Origin: Brachyspira hampsonii
GTDB taxonomy: Bacteria; Spirochaetota; Brachyspiria; Brachyspirales; Brachyspiraceae
Reading direction: 5' to 3'
NCBI RefSeq assembly: GCF_001746205.1
Contig: NZ_MDCO01000006.1
Location: 62,001 to 126,000, forward strand
DNA length: 64,000 nucleotides
Below, in pieces: positions 35,207 through 43,684 of the stretch. Every line of letters starts with the position of its first letter. Position 1 is the first letter of the stretch. The position numbers and the translations under genes are program-made. The notes beneath the pieces are model-generated. The model did no database searches and had not been told where the DNA came from. It was given only the letters and a program-made list of their open reading frames with translations.

Positions 35207-36203
35207 TAATACAGCAAATTGGATATATAAAAAAGGCGAAGATGATAATATAGTATTATATTCTAAAATTTCCATTTACAGAAATTTAGATGGTATTAGA
35301 TTCTTTCATAATATGGATAAAGAAGATTTTAAAAATACAGAAAATATTTTAAGATCTAATATAGAAAAATTAAATCTTAATTTGTCATATAAAAAACTTA
35401 TTGAACTTCCTTCTATCAATATTAGAATGCTTATAGAAAATCTTACTATACCCAGCAATAAGAATATAGTGAATGCTTCATTATTTACAGATGAAGATGA
35501 AGATATATCTTTACTAATAAATTCTAATGAGCATTTAGAAATTCAAACTATAGCAAGAGGTTTAGAATTAGAGAGCTGCTTCAATAAAGCTTATGAAATA
35601 GAAAGCATTTTAGATCATCAAATAGATTTTGCATATGATAAGAAATTCGGATTTCTTACAAGCTCTCCGAATATAATAGGTACAGCGATGATGGCTGAAG
35701 TTTGTATAGCTGTTCCTTGTCTTACTTGGAAAACTTCTGATAATATAGATTATATAATTAGCGAATGTAATAAGAAGGGATTAGAAGTTAATGTGAAAAA
35801 CGGACTGCTTAATATAAGAAATAATATTATGATAGGAGTTACCGAAAAGTTTATACTTGATACTATTATAGAAAAAGTTAAAGAGATATCCGAAAAAGAA
35901 AAGAAAATAAGAAATAGAATAAAAAAACTTGACAGGGTAAAAGCTGAAGATAGAATATACAGAAGCAATGCCGTATTATTATCAGCAAGAAGTTTAAAAT
36001 ATAGAGAACTTATCAATTATAGCTTATGGCTTAGATTGGGTATTTATTATGAGATTATTGATAATATAAGTTTGGATACTATATATTATATGGTCTTTGT
36101 TGGAAAGAATGCCCATTTAAAGCATTTATATGAAAAAAGCAGTTATTATAGAAATGTTGATGAGATAAGGGCTAATGTTGTAAGAGATATATTAAAACAG
36201 TAG
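35196..36203 (+). CDS. McsB-like ATP:guanido phosphotransferase, apparently missing catalytic residues
   Basis: 335 residues. By eye it aligns along its length with Bacillus McsB: NIVLYSKISIYRNLDGIRF in place of the DIVLSSRIRLARN segment, NSNEHLEIQ in place of NEEDHIRIQ, GFLTSSPNIIGTAMMAEV in place of GYLTSCPTNVGTGLRASV, and AEDRIYRSNAVLLSARSL in place of LEDRVYRSYGVLSNCRM. Several Arg residues that hold ATP phosphates and the NEED acidic motif are changed, and the GEGSEA loop is shortened. So the fold is kept but protein-arginine kinase activity is doubtful. It overlaps mcsA by 11 bases. It may act as a regulatory or pArg-binding pseudokinase; no clpC is next to it. Confidence 0.72.
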   Translation: MSVNNTANWIYKKGEDDNIVLYSKISIYRNLDGIRFFHNMDKEDFKNTENILRSNIEKLNLNLSYKKLIELPSINIRMLIENLTIPSNKNIVNASLFTDEDEDISLLINSNEHLEIQTIARGLELESCFNKAYEIESILDHQIDFAYDKKFGFLTSSPNIIGTAMMAEVCIAVPCLTWKTSDNIDYIISECNKKGLEVNVKNGLLNIRNNIMIGVTEKFILDTIIEKVKEISEKEKKIRNRIKKLDRVKAEDRIYRSNAVLLSARSLKYRELINYSLWLRLGIYYEIIDNISLDTIYYMVFVGKNAHLKHLYEKSSYYRNVDEIRANVVRDILKQ

Positions 36204-36206
36204 GTA

Positions 36207-36695
36207 CTACTTTATAAAATTTATTTCTACATTGTATTTAAATTGGAAATTCATTCCATAAACATTAAAGGTTAGTATTATATCAGCATTGCATTTATAA
36301 CTTTCTGTCCTTATAGCATCAAAGGCTGTTTGGAATAAATCCATATACTTTACTTTAGACTTCATATTCATTTCTCTGGAATCATTGGCTGGAATTTTTA
36401 TAATGTCTGATTCTTCAGATGATTTTGAATTTGCAAATATATCACCTGAAGAATTAATAAGATTTATTTCAAGTTTTTCTATTGGAAGCTCAAAGGGTAA
36501 ATTATTTTTTATTTCAAGTAATGTATTTAATGTAATATCTGATAAAGTGATATTATATATAGAGGCAGATTTTATAGTTATATCAGGTTTATATTTTTCT
36601 ATATATTCCCTCGTAATTTTATCAGCCTCTGACTTTACTCTAGAGCATGATAGAACTGTAATTAACAATAAAATTGATATTTTGATTAATTTCAT
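36207..36695 (-). CDS. LEA type 2-like (WHy domain) lipoprotein
   Basis: 162 residues. Signal MKLIKISILLLITVLSCS with lipobox LSC. The mature part has the WHy/LEA-2 pattern of alternating strands (ASIYNITLSDITLNTLLEIK; NNLPFELPIEKLEINLINSS; IKIPANDSREMNMKSKVKYM). It overlaps the start of the upstream paralogue by one base. The family is found in bacterial envelope lipoproteins; its role is not known. It is the last of three LEA-like genes in a row. The McsB-like gene on the other strand ends 3 bases away. Confidence 0.78.
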   Translation of the reverse strand: MKLIKISILLLITVLSCSRVKSEADKITREYIEKYKPDITIKSASIYNITLSDITLNTLLEIKNNLPFELPIEKLEINLINSSGDIFANSKSSEESDIIKIPANDSREMNMKSKVKYMDLFQTAFDAIRTESYKCNADIILTFNVYGMNFQFKYNVEINFIK

Positions 36696-37186
36696 TATTC
36701 TTTAAATGTTAATTCTTTAGTATAAGGGAATTCAAATTTCATTCCGTATATAGTAAATGTTAAAGTTATTTTAGCATCGCATTTAAAAGATTTTGATTTT
36801 ATAGCATCAAAAGCTGTTGTAAATACATCTAAATATTTTGCTTTAAAATCTAAATTAATATCTCTTGCCTGATTTGCAGGTATTTTTAATGTTTCTACAG
36901 AAGTAGCTGTGGCAAAAGTTTTTCCTGAAGTATTAATAAGATCTATTTGAACTTTATCTATAGGAACTTCAAAATCCAAATTATTCTTTATTTCAAATAG
37001 AGTAGTTAAAGTGATATCCTTTAATGTTACACTTGATATTTTAGCACTTTTTGCTCTTACATCAGGTTTATGTTCTTCTATATAGCTTCTTGTGATTTCT
37101 TTTGCCGATGATTTTAATGTTTCACATGAGTACAATACAAATAGCATTGATAATATTGAGACTATAACAGTTATTTTCTTAATCAT
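36695..37186 (-). CDS. LEA type 2-like (WHy domain) lipoprotein, paralogue
   Basis: 163 residues, clearly related to the next gene downstream: both share TREYI/SYIEEHKPDVRAKSA, VTLKDITLTTLFEIKNNL and the DAIKSKSFKCDA...YGMKFEF ending. Signal MIKKITVIVSILSMLFVLYS ends in SC (lipobox YSC). It lies 73 bases after the third family member and directly before the fourth gene boundary. Probably an envelope-located structural or binding lipoprotein produced together with its paralogue. Confidence 0.8.
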   Translation of the reverse strand: MIKKITVIVSILSMLFVLYSCETLKSSAKEITRSYIEEHKPDVRAKSAKISSVTLKDITLTTLFEIKNNLDFEVPIDKVQIDLINTSGKTFATATSVETLKIPANQARDINLDFKAKYLDVFTTAFDAIKSKSFKCDAKITLTFTIYGMKFEFPYTKELTFKE

Positions 37187-37259
37187 AAATTATACCTTCT
37201 TTATTTAATACATATTTATATAACAAATATAACTAAAAATAGTAATATGTAATAATTTA

Positions 37260-37673
37260 TTATTGATGATATAAATGTTTTATAATATTAAGTATATCAA
37301 TATTATGCTCATAATTTTTTAAATTTATTGGTATTATAGAAAACATTTTTAATTTACCGGTTATTACATGAATTTTAAATATTGATTTTTTTAAATTAAA
37401 AAAGTTATTTATTAAATTTGAAAATTCTTTATTATATAAAATGATATTAAAAGTAATATCTTTAGTTTCTTTTGATTTTATTGATATATTATCACATTCT
37501 ATATAAGCAAATTTTTCATTTAGAGAATTAATAAGATTAAACTTTAAATTTTCTAATTTTATTTTTATAGGGTAATTATTTTTTATATTTAATGTTATTT
37601 GAAAGTATGTACTGTCCCATTCAAATTTTTGCAGAATAATATTTTTAATATTAATATCAACATGTAATTTCAT
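37260..37673 (-). CDS. Small LEA type 2-like protein without signal peptide
   Basis: 137 residues. DSTYFQITLNIKNNYPIKIK, LENLKFNLINSLNEKFAYIE and IKSKETKDITFNIILYNKEF follow the same strand pattern as the two lipoproteins next to it (compare KINNL...PIEKLEINLIN). It has no signal peptide, so either it stays in the cytoplasm or its N-terminus has been lost. A weak start context (TAACAATGAAATTACATG) leaves the start uncertain. Probably a degenerate third copy. Confidence 0.6.
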   Translation of the reverse strand: MKLHVDINIKNIILQKFEWDSTYFQITLNIKNNYPIKIKLENLKFNLINSLNEKFAYIECDNISIKSKETKDITFNIILYNKEFSNLINNFFNLKKSIFKIHVITGKLKMFSIIPINLKNYEHNIDILNIIKHLYHQ

Positions 37674-37696
37674 TGTTATAAATAGATATTATTATA

Positions 37697-37731
37697 AAAA
37701 AGCTACAATCTGTATCAGACTGTAACTTTTT
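37697..37731. terminator. Rho-independent terminator after the NfnA-like gene
   Basis: AAAAAGCTACAATCT (37697-37711) pairs with AGACTGTAACTTTTT (37717-37731): 15 bp with two non-Watson-Crick positions that are wobble pairs on one strand, a 5-base loop and A/T tails on both sides. It lies 12 bases after the flavoprotein stop. Confidence 0.82.
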
Positions 37732-37742
37732 ATAATTAAATA

Positions 37743-38570
37743 TTAATTAGCTAATTTTAAATTACATTCATGCTCTTCTTTTTTGTACATAGCCTGTCTT
37801 TTCATAAGAAGATCAAAATCAATTAAATGACCGTCAAATTCAGGTCCTTCAACGCATGCAAATTTAGTTTCATTTCCTACTTTTACTCTGCAGCATCCGC
37901 ACATTCCTGTACCATCTATCATAATAGGGTTTAAGCTTACAACTGTAGGAAGATTATATTTTTTTGTAAGTAAAGAAACAAATTTCATCATAATAGCAGG
38001 ACCTATAGCTACAACTTCTGAAATTTTTTCTCCTCTTTCATATATTCTAGTAATCATGTCAGTTACAAGACCTTTTTCTCCGTAACTTCCATTGTCAGTA
38101 CAGATAAGAACTTCATCAGATATTTTTTTCATCATATCTTCCATAATGATAAGTGATTTATCTCTTGCCCCTAATATAGAAATAACTTTGTTTCCAGCTT
38201 TATGATGTGCTTCCATAATAGGATGTAAAGGAGCAATACCAACTCCTCCTCCAACACCTAAAACTATTCCGTCTTTTTTTTCTATATGAGTAGGCTGACC
38301 TAAAGGACCTATAACATCCATTATCTCATCACCAACTTGAAGCTCCATAAGTTTAGCAGTTGAATATCCTATACTTTGAGTAACTATAGTAATAGTACCA
38401 GCTTCTGCGTCAGCATCAGCTATAGTTAGGGGTATTCTTTCACCTTTTTCATCTAGTCTGAATATTATAAAATTACCTGCTTTACGATGTTTAGCTATAT
38501 CTGGGGCTACTACTTTCATCATAAAAACTTTTTCTGACCATTGTTCTCTAGCGACTATCTTATAGCCCAT
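37743..38570 (-). CDS. NfnA-like FAD/2Fe-2S oxidoreductase subunit (ferredoxin:NADP+ reductase alpha type)
   Basis: 275 residues. Ferredoxin-reductase-like FAD domain (FIIFRLDEKGERIPLTIADA), NAD(P) domain (LGVGGGVGIAPLHPIMEA; GARDKSLIIMEDMM), and a C-terminal 2Fe-2S site DGTGMCGCCRVKVGNETKFAC (four Cys) followed by VEGPEFDGHLIDFD. It matches the small subunit of NfnAB/sulfide dehydrogenase. NfnAB uses electron bifurcation between NADH, NADPH and ferredoxin. The large NfnB (GltA-like) subunit, usually the next gene, is not here. It follows rplS by 36 bases. Confidence 0.9.
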   Translation of the reverse strand: MGYKIVAREQWSEKVFMMKVVAPDIAKHRKAGNFIIFRLDEKGERIPLTIADADAEAGTITIVTQSIGYSTAKLMELQVGDEIMDVIGPLGQPTHIEKKDGIVLGVGGGVGIAPLHPIMEAHHKAGNKVISILGARDKSLIIMEDMMKKISDEVLICTDNGSYGEKGLVTDMITRIYERGEKISEVVAIGPAIMMKFVSLLTKKYNLPTVVSLNPIMIDGTGMCGCCRVKVGNETKFACVEGPEFDGHLIDFDLLMKRQAMYKKEEHECNLKLAN

Positions 38571-38606
38571 AAAATTCTCCTTAAAATAACAAAATTGTAA
38601 ATAATA

Positions 38607-39017
38607 TTATTCTGCTGCTTTGTTTTCTTCGGCAATATTTTTTACTAAATCTGAATGTTTAGGGATTTTTACACCTAATCTTTCTACTAAGCGAGCCTTT
38701 TTACCAACTTTGTTTCTAAGGTAATAAAGTTTAGCTCTTCTTACTTTAGCTTTTCTTATGATATCAACATGATCTATTCTAGGAGAATTCAATAAGAATA
38801 TTCTTTCAACACCTACGCCGTAAGATATTTTTCTAACGATAAAACTTTTATTAATTCCTTTTCCGCGAATAGAAATAACAGTACCTTCATAGGCCTGTAG
38901 TCTTTCTCTATCACCTTCAATAATTTTTACCCATACTTTTAGTGTATCACCAATTTCAAAAGGAAGTATGGCTTCTTTTTTATATTTTGCTTCTACTAAT
39001 CTTATCTGTTGATCCAT
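38607..39017 (-). CDS. rplS: 50S ribosomal protein L19
   Basis: 136 residues. [40 protein letters not shown] and [20 protein letters not shown] are the L19 signature; L19 normally has about 115-120 residues, so there is a short C-terminal extension ([16 protein letters not shown]). GGAGATATT precedes the ATG. L19 sits at the 30S-50S interface. The usual neighbours rpsP, rimM and trmD are missing here; the next gene is NfnA-like. Confidence 0.96.
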   Translation of the reverse strand: MDQQIRLVEAKYKKEAILPFEIGDTLKVWVKIIEGDRERLQAYEGTVISIRGKGINKSFIVRKISYGVGVERIFLLNSPRIDHVDIIRKAKVRRAKLYYLRNKVGKKARLVERLGVKIPKHSDLVKNIAEENKAAE

Positions 39018-39354
39018 TTGTAATATCTCCTAATTAATTTTATTTATATTAATGTTATTTAATTTTCATAAAGAATCTAAAATAAACAAATATAACATTA
39101 TAGAATATAGTTGCAATATTCTATCATAATATGTTAATTTTATCAAGTAAAATTCCAAAATAAATTTTAATAATAGACTTGTTTTAAAAGTGCATGACAA
39201 ACAATGTTAGTAGTGCTTTATTTTACTATAGATGTTTTATATATTGTGTAAATTGTATACACAATTATGAAAATGCAGTATTTCACACATAAAAACACTA
39301 TGGATATATCCTTCAGCAATTAATAAATAAAATGAGTTTTGAAACAGCCTAATA
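39018..39354. other. Gene-free region with a 23-base palindrome
   Basis: 337 AT-rich bases between rplS and the LacI-type gene. At 39243-39265 ATTGTGTA and TACACAAT form a perfect 8-bp inverted repeat around a 7-base spacer (AATTGTA), and GGATATATCC near 39302 is also palindromic. The first is a reasonable repressor-site candidate 226 bases upstream of rplS, but its protein is unknown. It is close to the LacI gene's 3' end, not its promoter. No terminator or promoter is clear enough to annotate. Confidence 0.4.
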
Positions 39355-40392
39355 TTAATTTTCTAAATTTTCTAAAAATATTATTTTAGAATCAGATACC
39401 TCCCAACTAGTATTAACATTTTTTTTATATATCATTTCAAACATTATTTTACCGGCATTATATCCTTCCATAAATACAGCTTCCATAACAGTAAATGATA
39501 TTATACCTGATTTTATTAGGTTTTTTATACTTTCTGCCATACCATGAGTAACTATTTTTTTACCTATTAATATGTTTTTATCTATCATATTATAGATTTC
39601 CTGAGCATATCTATTAATATAAATTCCTTTAATATCATATTTAGTACACATTTCCTTGATTGTATGAATACTGTCTTCTATATTTCCGCAGTAAATAGGA
39701 CCTAAAATATCTATCTTTGTATATTTTATTCTTTTTAAAAATCCTTCTAAGTACATTCCGGAAGAAATATTATCATCTCCATTATCTATTATCAGAAGTT
39801 TTTCATTATCCCTTAAAAGATTAGAGACTATTCCAGCAACTATAGAACCTTGTTTTATATGGTTAGGTCCTACATGCGATATGCTGTCAGATAATCTCGT
39901 TCCTATTGATATTATATTGATTTTACTGAAATATGGTTTTAGTATATTATATATTACTTCCCTATTTAAAGGTGTTATTATTAAACCGTCTATATTACCT
40001 TTTTCTAATATATTTTTTAAAGTTTCTACCTGTTTGTCTGGAGAATGTATCTCTGTTGGTGTTATTTTTAGATTATAATTATATACAGCATATTCTTTTT
40101 GAATAGCATTAAGTCCTCGTATAATTTCTTTTGTGTAAAACTCATTAAAAGAATCAGCTATGAGACAATGTACTATCTTTTCTTTTTGATTTGCAAGAGA
40201 ACTCCCTATGTAATTTTTTTCATAATTTAATTCGGAGGCTAATTCTAATATTTTAGATTTGGTTTCTTCTTTAATAAATTCGCTTCCGTTTATTGCTCTG
40301 GCTACAGTTGTTCTGCTTATCCCAAGTCTTTTAGCTATTTCTTTCTGCGTTACTCTTTTGAGTTTTGTTAATTCTTTTACATTATCGTTCAT
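39355..40392 (-). CDS. LacI-family transcriptional regulator
   Basis: 345 residues. The N-terminal helix-turn-helix is VTQKEIAKRLGISRTTVARA followed by INGSEFIKEETKSKILELA and the hinge NYEKNYIGSSLANQKEKIVH. The periplasmic-binding-protein-like effector domain follows (VKIYDG-like LIIDNGDDNISSGMYLEGF, then GIYINRYAQEIYNMID). It is a ligand-controlled DNA-binding regulator, probably for carbohydrate use. No sugar transport or catabolic gene is next to it, so its targets are elsewhere in the genome or are itself. Confidence 0.9.
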   Translation of the reverse strand: MNDNVKELTKLKRVTQKEIAKRLGISRTTVARAINGSEFIKEETKSKILELASELNYEKNYIGSSLANQKEKIVHCLIADSFNEFYTKEIIRGLNAIQKEYAVYNYNLKITPTEIHSPDKQVETLKNILEKGNIDGLIITPLNREVIYNILKPYFSKINIISIGTRLSDSISHVGPNHIKQGSIVAGIVSNLLRDNEKLLIIDNGDDNISSGMYLEGFLKRIKYTKIDILGPIYCGNIEDSIHTIKEMCTKYDIKGIYINRYAQEIYNMIDKNILIGKKIVTHGMAESIKNLIKSGIISFTVMEAVFMEGYNAGKIMFEMIYKKNVNTSWEVSDSKIIFLENLEN

Positions 40393-40463
40393 ATTAATCC
40401 GAATAATTTAATTTATTATATTATAGTAAAAGTTTTAATTTTTGTAAATATAATATATTTTAT

Positions 40464-41072
40464 CTATTGAAACATATTAGCAGTTTGTGCTATTATATTA
40501 GTACCCGTTTCAAATTTCAAGAAAGGAAATTTTCCCATTATACCTGCTACTATACTCGAAGGAGGAGTTGTTGTAAGTCTATTATATTCCAATACATGAT
40601 CATTATAGGCCGATATATATTTTTTTTCATCTTCTATTATAGGACGCATCTCATTTAAAGCGGATATGTAGTTCTGATTTGTCCTTAAAACAGGATAATT
40701 TCTAGCTGTATAATTAATTTTATTTATATTTTCAGTTATTCTTGCCTGTATATATTGATATTCCTGAAATGTTAATGGTTTTTCTATTAAAGTAGAATCG
40801 GCTTCTATTGATTTTATTCTTTCTATATAGTTGCTTAGTGAATGAAGTACATATATATCTATTTTGGGTATTACTGATACAGCATTATAATAATTTTCTG
40901 AGGCTATATTTTTTTTATAATAAGTGTCTATTATAGAGTCCAATGATTCTCTTGATAATTTTTCTTCTGTTAATATAGATTCTTTTATAGAAGTGGTAGA
41001 AACTATCATAAATATAGTAATAGCTATTATATTCACTAAAATAAATATTATTGCTACCGCAGAGCCCCTCAT
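40464..41072 (-). CDS. LemA-family membrane protein
   Basis: 202 residues. N-terminal transmembrane helix MRGSAVAIIFILVNIIAITI; the rest is helical and extracytoplasmic or cytoplasmic by family. ENYYNAVSVIPKIDIYVLHS, the central ITENINKINYTARNYPVLRT, and the C-terminal YISAYNDHVLEYNRLTTTPP followed by SSIVAGIMGKFPFLKFE are the LemA helical-bundle signatures. The family is widespread and of unclear function. Divergent from the amino-acid transporter operon; its upstream region shows no clear promoter. Confidence 0.82.
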   Translation of the reverse strand: MRGSAVAIIFILVNIIAITIFMIVSTTSIKESILTEEKLSRESLDSIIDTYYKKNIASENYYNAVSVIPKIDIYVLHSLSNYIERIKSIEADSTLIEKPLTFQEYQYIQARITENINKINYTARNYPVLRTNQNYISALNEMRPIIEDEKKYISAYNDHVLEYNRLTTTPPSSIVAGIMGKFPFLKFETGTNIIAQTANMFQ

Positions 41073-41213
41073 ATACTTTAATCCCCATTTTTTATATATT
41101 TTAGATTAAAAATTATATATTATATATATTATTAATTCAAATTTATTTATTTTATAAAACAGTTAATAGCAATTTATGTGATAAATTAGTATTTGAAAAG
41201 CATATATTTTACC

Positions 41214-41241
41214 TTGACTTTTTTACATTATTGTATAGAAT
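41214..41241 (+). promoter_or_regulatory. Sigma-70-type promoter for the amino-acid ABC operon
   Basis: TTGACT (41214-41219), 16-base spacer, TAGAAT (41236-41241), 33 bases before the ATG of the substrate-binding lipoprotein. Confidence 0.6.
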
Positions 41242-41274
41242 TATTTCAAAAATATAAAATTATAGGGTTTAAAT

Positions 41275-42018
41275 ATGTTTAAGAATAATATTGTAAAAAT
41301 AGCGATAGCTTTGTTAGTAGGTTTGGTTCTATTCATAAGCTGCCAGAAAAAAGAAGAAAAAAATAAATTATATGTAGGCACTAATGCTGAATTTGAACCT
41401 TTTGAATACAGAGAAGGGGATAAAATAGTTGGATTCGATATGGATTTGATAGCTGAGGTTGCTAAGCTAATAGGTAAAGAAATAGAGATAGTAGATATGC
41501 AGTTTGACGGACTTCTTCCTGCTTTAGAAGCTAAAAAAATAGATATAATTGCTGCAGGCATGACTGCTACTGAAGAGAGAAAACAATTTGTTAATTTTAC
41601 AGAGCCTTATTATAGTTCAAAACAGTCTATAGTAGTTCAGGCATCAAATACTGATATAACTTCTTTTGATAGCTTTGCAGGTAAAAAAATAGGTGTTGTT
41701 TTAGGATACACAGGAGATATTTTAGTAAGCGAAATGGCTAATGTAGAAGCTCAGAAATTTAATAGTGCTTCAGAAACAATATTAGCTTTGAAATCTCAGA
41801 AAGTTGATGCTGTTGTATTAGATTATGAGCCTGCTAAAAATTATGTTGCTCAGAATGCTGAATTGAAATTAGTAGAAACTGATGCTGCTGTTGAAGAGTA
41901 TTCTATAGCTATGAGAAAAGAAGATACAGAACTTCTTGCTCAAATTAACGATGCTTTAAAAACACTTAAAGATAACGGCACTTATGATGCTTTAATAAGC
42001 AAATATTTTGCGGAATAA
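41275..42018 (+). CDS. Polar amino-acid ABC transporter, substrate-binding lipoprotein
   Basis: 247 residues. Signal KIAIALLVGLVLFISCQKKE has lipobox ISC. The mature protein is a solute-binding family 3 protein (VGTNAEFEPFEYREGDKIVG, then FDMDLIAEVAKLIGKEIEIV; GMTATEERKQFVNFTEPYYS; GKKIGVVLGYTGD). It binds a polar amino acid and feeds the adjacent permease and ATPase. The exact substrate (Gln, Arg or Cys type) is unclear. Followed by a stem-loop, so its mRNA level may exceed that of the transporter genes. Confidence 0.92.
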   Translation: MFKNNIVKIAIALLVGLVLFISCQKKEEKNKLYVGTNAEFEPFEYREGDKIVGFDMDLIAEVAKLIGKEIEIVDMQFDGLLPALEAKKIDIIAAGMTATEERKQFVNFTEPYYSSKQSIVVQASNTDITSFDSFAGKKIGVVLGYTGDILVSEMANVEAQKFNSASETILALKSQKVDAVVLDYEPAKNYVAQNAELKLVETDAAVEEYSIAMRKEDTELLAQINDALKTLKDNGTYDALISKYFAE

Positions 42019-42025
42019 TATTGTT

Positions 42026-42080
42026 TATATCTTCTTCTTATTTTTTATATTATACTATTTAAGAAGAAGATATATTTTTT
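42026..42080 (+). terminator. Intra-operon hairpin with U-tract (partial terminator)
   Basis: A perfect 15-bp inverted repeat, TATATCTTCTTCTTA (42026-42040) and its complement (42060-42074), 19-base loop, then TTTTTT. It begins 8 bases after the binding-protein stop and 19 bases before the permease start, so it may cut down transcription into the permease. Confidence 0.75.
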
Positions 42081-42098
42081 ATAAGGGTTTATATATAT

Positions 42099-42812
42099 AT
42101 GCTTGAATATTTAGAACTTCTAAAGTTAATATTCATATCAAATGATAGATATATTTATATTATAAAAGGGTTATTATTTTCTGTAGAAACAACTGCATGT
42201 GCTACAGTGATAGGTATTATATTGGGTATATTAGTTGCTTTGCTTCAGCTCTCTGAATTTTACCCATTTAAAAACTCTAAAAAATTTAAAGATTTTAATC
42301 CTTTAGCAAAATTAGCATTCTGGTATGTAAATATTTTAAGAGGAACTCCTATTGTAGTACAGCTTATGATATGGGCTAATATTGTTTTTGTTGATAATTT
42401 AAGAAATACTCCTATACTTATTATAGTTACCATTGCTTTTGGTATAAACTCCGGTGCTTATGTTGCTGAAATTATAAGAGCAGGAATACAAAGTTTGGAT
42501 AAGGGACAAATGGAGGCGGCAAGAGCTTTAGGTATGAATTATTCTATGTCTATGAAAGAAATTATAATACCTCAGGCCATAAAAAAAATACTTCCTCCTT
42601 TAGTAAGCGAATTTATAGCTTTGCTTAAAGAAACTTCTGTTGTAGGATTTATAGGGGGAGTTGATTTACTTAGATCTGCAAACATCATAACAAGCCAGAC
42701 ATATAGGGGTGTTGAGCCTTTACTTGCTGTTGGTATAATATATTTTATACTTACTTCTATATTTGCTATGATTATGAAGAGAGTAGAGGAGGGGTTAAAA
42801 GAAAGTGATTAA
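42099..42812 (+). CDS. Amino-acid ABC transporter permease (HisM/GlnP type)
   Basis: 237 residues with about five transmembrane helices. The EAA-loop region [20 protein letters not shown] followed by [20 protein letters not shown] and [20 protein letters not shown] is typical of the HisMQ/GlnP permease family. It would homodimerise. Its end overlaps the ATPase gene start by 8 bases. Confidence 0.93.
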   Translation: MLEYLELLKLIFISNDRYIYIIKGLLFSVETTACATVIGIILGILVALLQLSEFYPFKNSKKFKDFNPLAKLAFWYVNILRGTPIVVQLMIWANIVFVDNLRNTPILIIVTIAFGINSGAYVAEIIRAGIQSLDKGQMEAARALGMNYSMSMKEIIIPQAIKKILPPLVSEFIALLKETSVVGFIGGVDLLRSANIITSQTYRGVEPLLAVGIIYFILTSIFAMIMKRVEEGLKESD

Positions 42813-43533
42813 GGTAAAAAATTTACATAAACAATTTGGGAAATTAGAAGTTCTTAAAGGTATTGATGTTGACATTGCAAAGGGAGAGATCATTGCCATA
42901 ATAGGACCTTCCGGAAGCGGCAAATCAACATTTTTAAGATGTCTGAACAGACTTGAAGAACCTTCTAAAGGTGATATTATCATAAACGGCAAAAACATAA
43001 TGGATAAGGATACTAATATTAACATTATGAGACAGGAACTTGGTATGGTATTTCAGCATTTCAATTTATTTCCTCATAAAACTGTTATGGAAAATATCAC
43101 TTTAGCTCCTATGAAAGTAAAGAAAATTTCAAAAGAAAATGCTGAGAAAAAGGCTATAGAACTTCTTAATAAAGTAGGATTAGTTGATAAAAAAGATGTT
43201 TATCCGAGCAAACTTTCCGGAGGACAGAAACAGAGAATAGCTATAGCTAGAGCTTTGGCCATGGAGCCTGATATTATGCTTTTTGATGAGCCTACTTCTG
43301 CTTTGGATCCTGAGATGATTAAAGAGGTTTTAGATGTTATGATAGAGCTTGCAAGAGAAGGCATGACTATGTTAATTGTTACTCATGAAATGGGTTTTGC
43401 AAAGAATGTTGCTACTAGAATACTTTTTATGAATGACGGACAGATACTTGAAGATGAAAAACCTAATGAATTCTTTTCTAATCCTAAACATGACAGAGTT
43501 AAAGATTTCTTGTATAAAGTATTAAATCATTAA
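42805..43533 (+). CDS. Amino-acid ABC transporter ATP-binding protein (GlnQ/HisP type)
   Basis: 242 residues beginning at a GTG ([20 protein letters not shown]) that overlaps the permease end. Walker [18 protein letters not shown], signature [16 protein letters not shown], Walker [16 protein letters not shown] and the switch His in [13 protein letters not shown] are all present. It powers uptake of the amino acid captured by the upstream lipoprotein. GGAGG lies within the end of the permease gene before the GTG. Confidence 0.95.
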   Translation: MIKVKNLHKQFGKLEVLKGIDVDIAKGEIIAIIGPSGSGKSTFLRCLNRLEEPSKGDIIINGKNIMDKDTNINIMRQELGMVFQHFNLFPHKTVMENITLAPMKVKKISKENAEKKAIELLNKVGLVDKKDVYPSKLSGGQKQRIAIARALAMEPDIMLFDEPTSALDPEMIKEVLDVMIELAREGMTMLIVTHEMGFAKNVATRILFMNDGQILEDEKPNEFFSNPKHDRVKDFLYKVLNH

Positions 43534-43684
43534 TTGTAATAATATACAATAAAAAATAAAAATTATACTTTTTATTATATAAAAGTTTATCTTATAATAG
43601 TTTTATATGTTTTAATCTTAAGTTGATTTTTTAATTTAGTATAGAAATAATTTTTGATAATAACAATTTTTAAGGAAACAGATA

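Noticed and set aside
39243-39265. Palindrome as the LacI regulator's own operator
   Set aside because: It lies at the 3' side of the LacI gene, away from its promoter. It may still be an operator for something else, but autoregulation is not supported.
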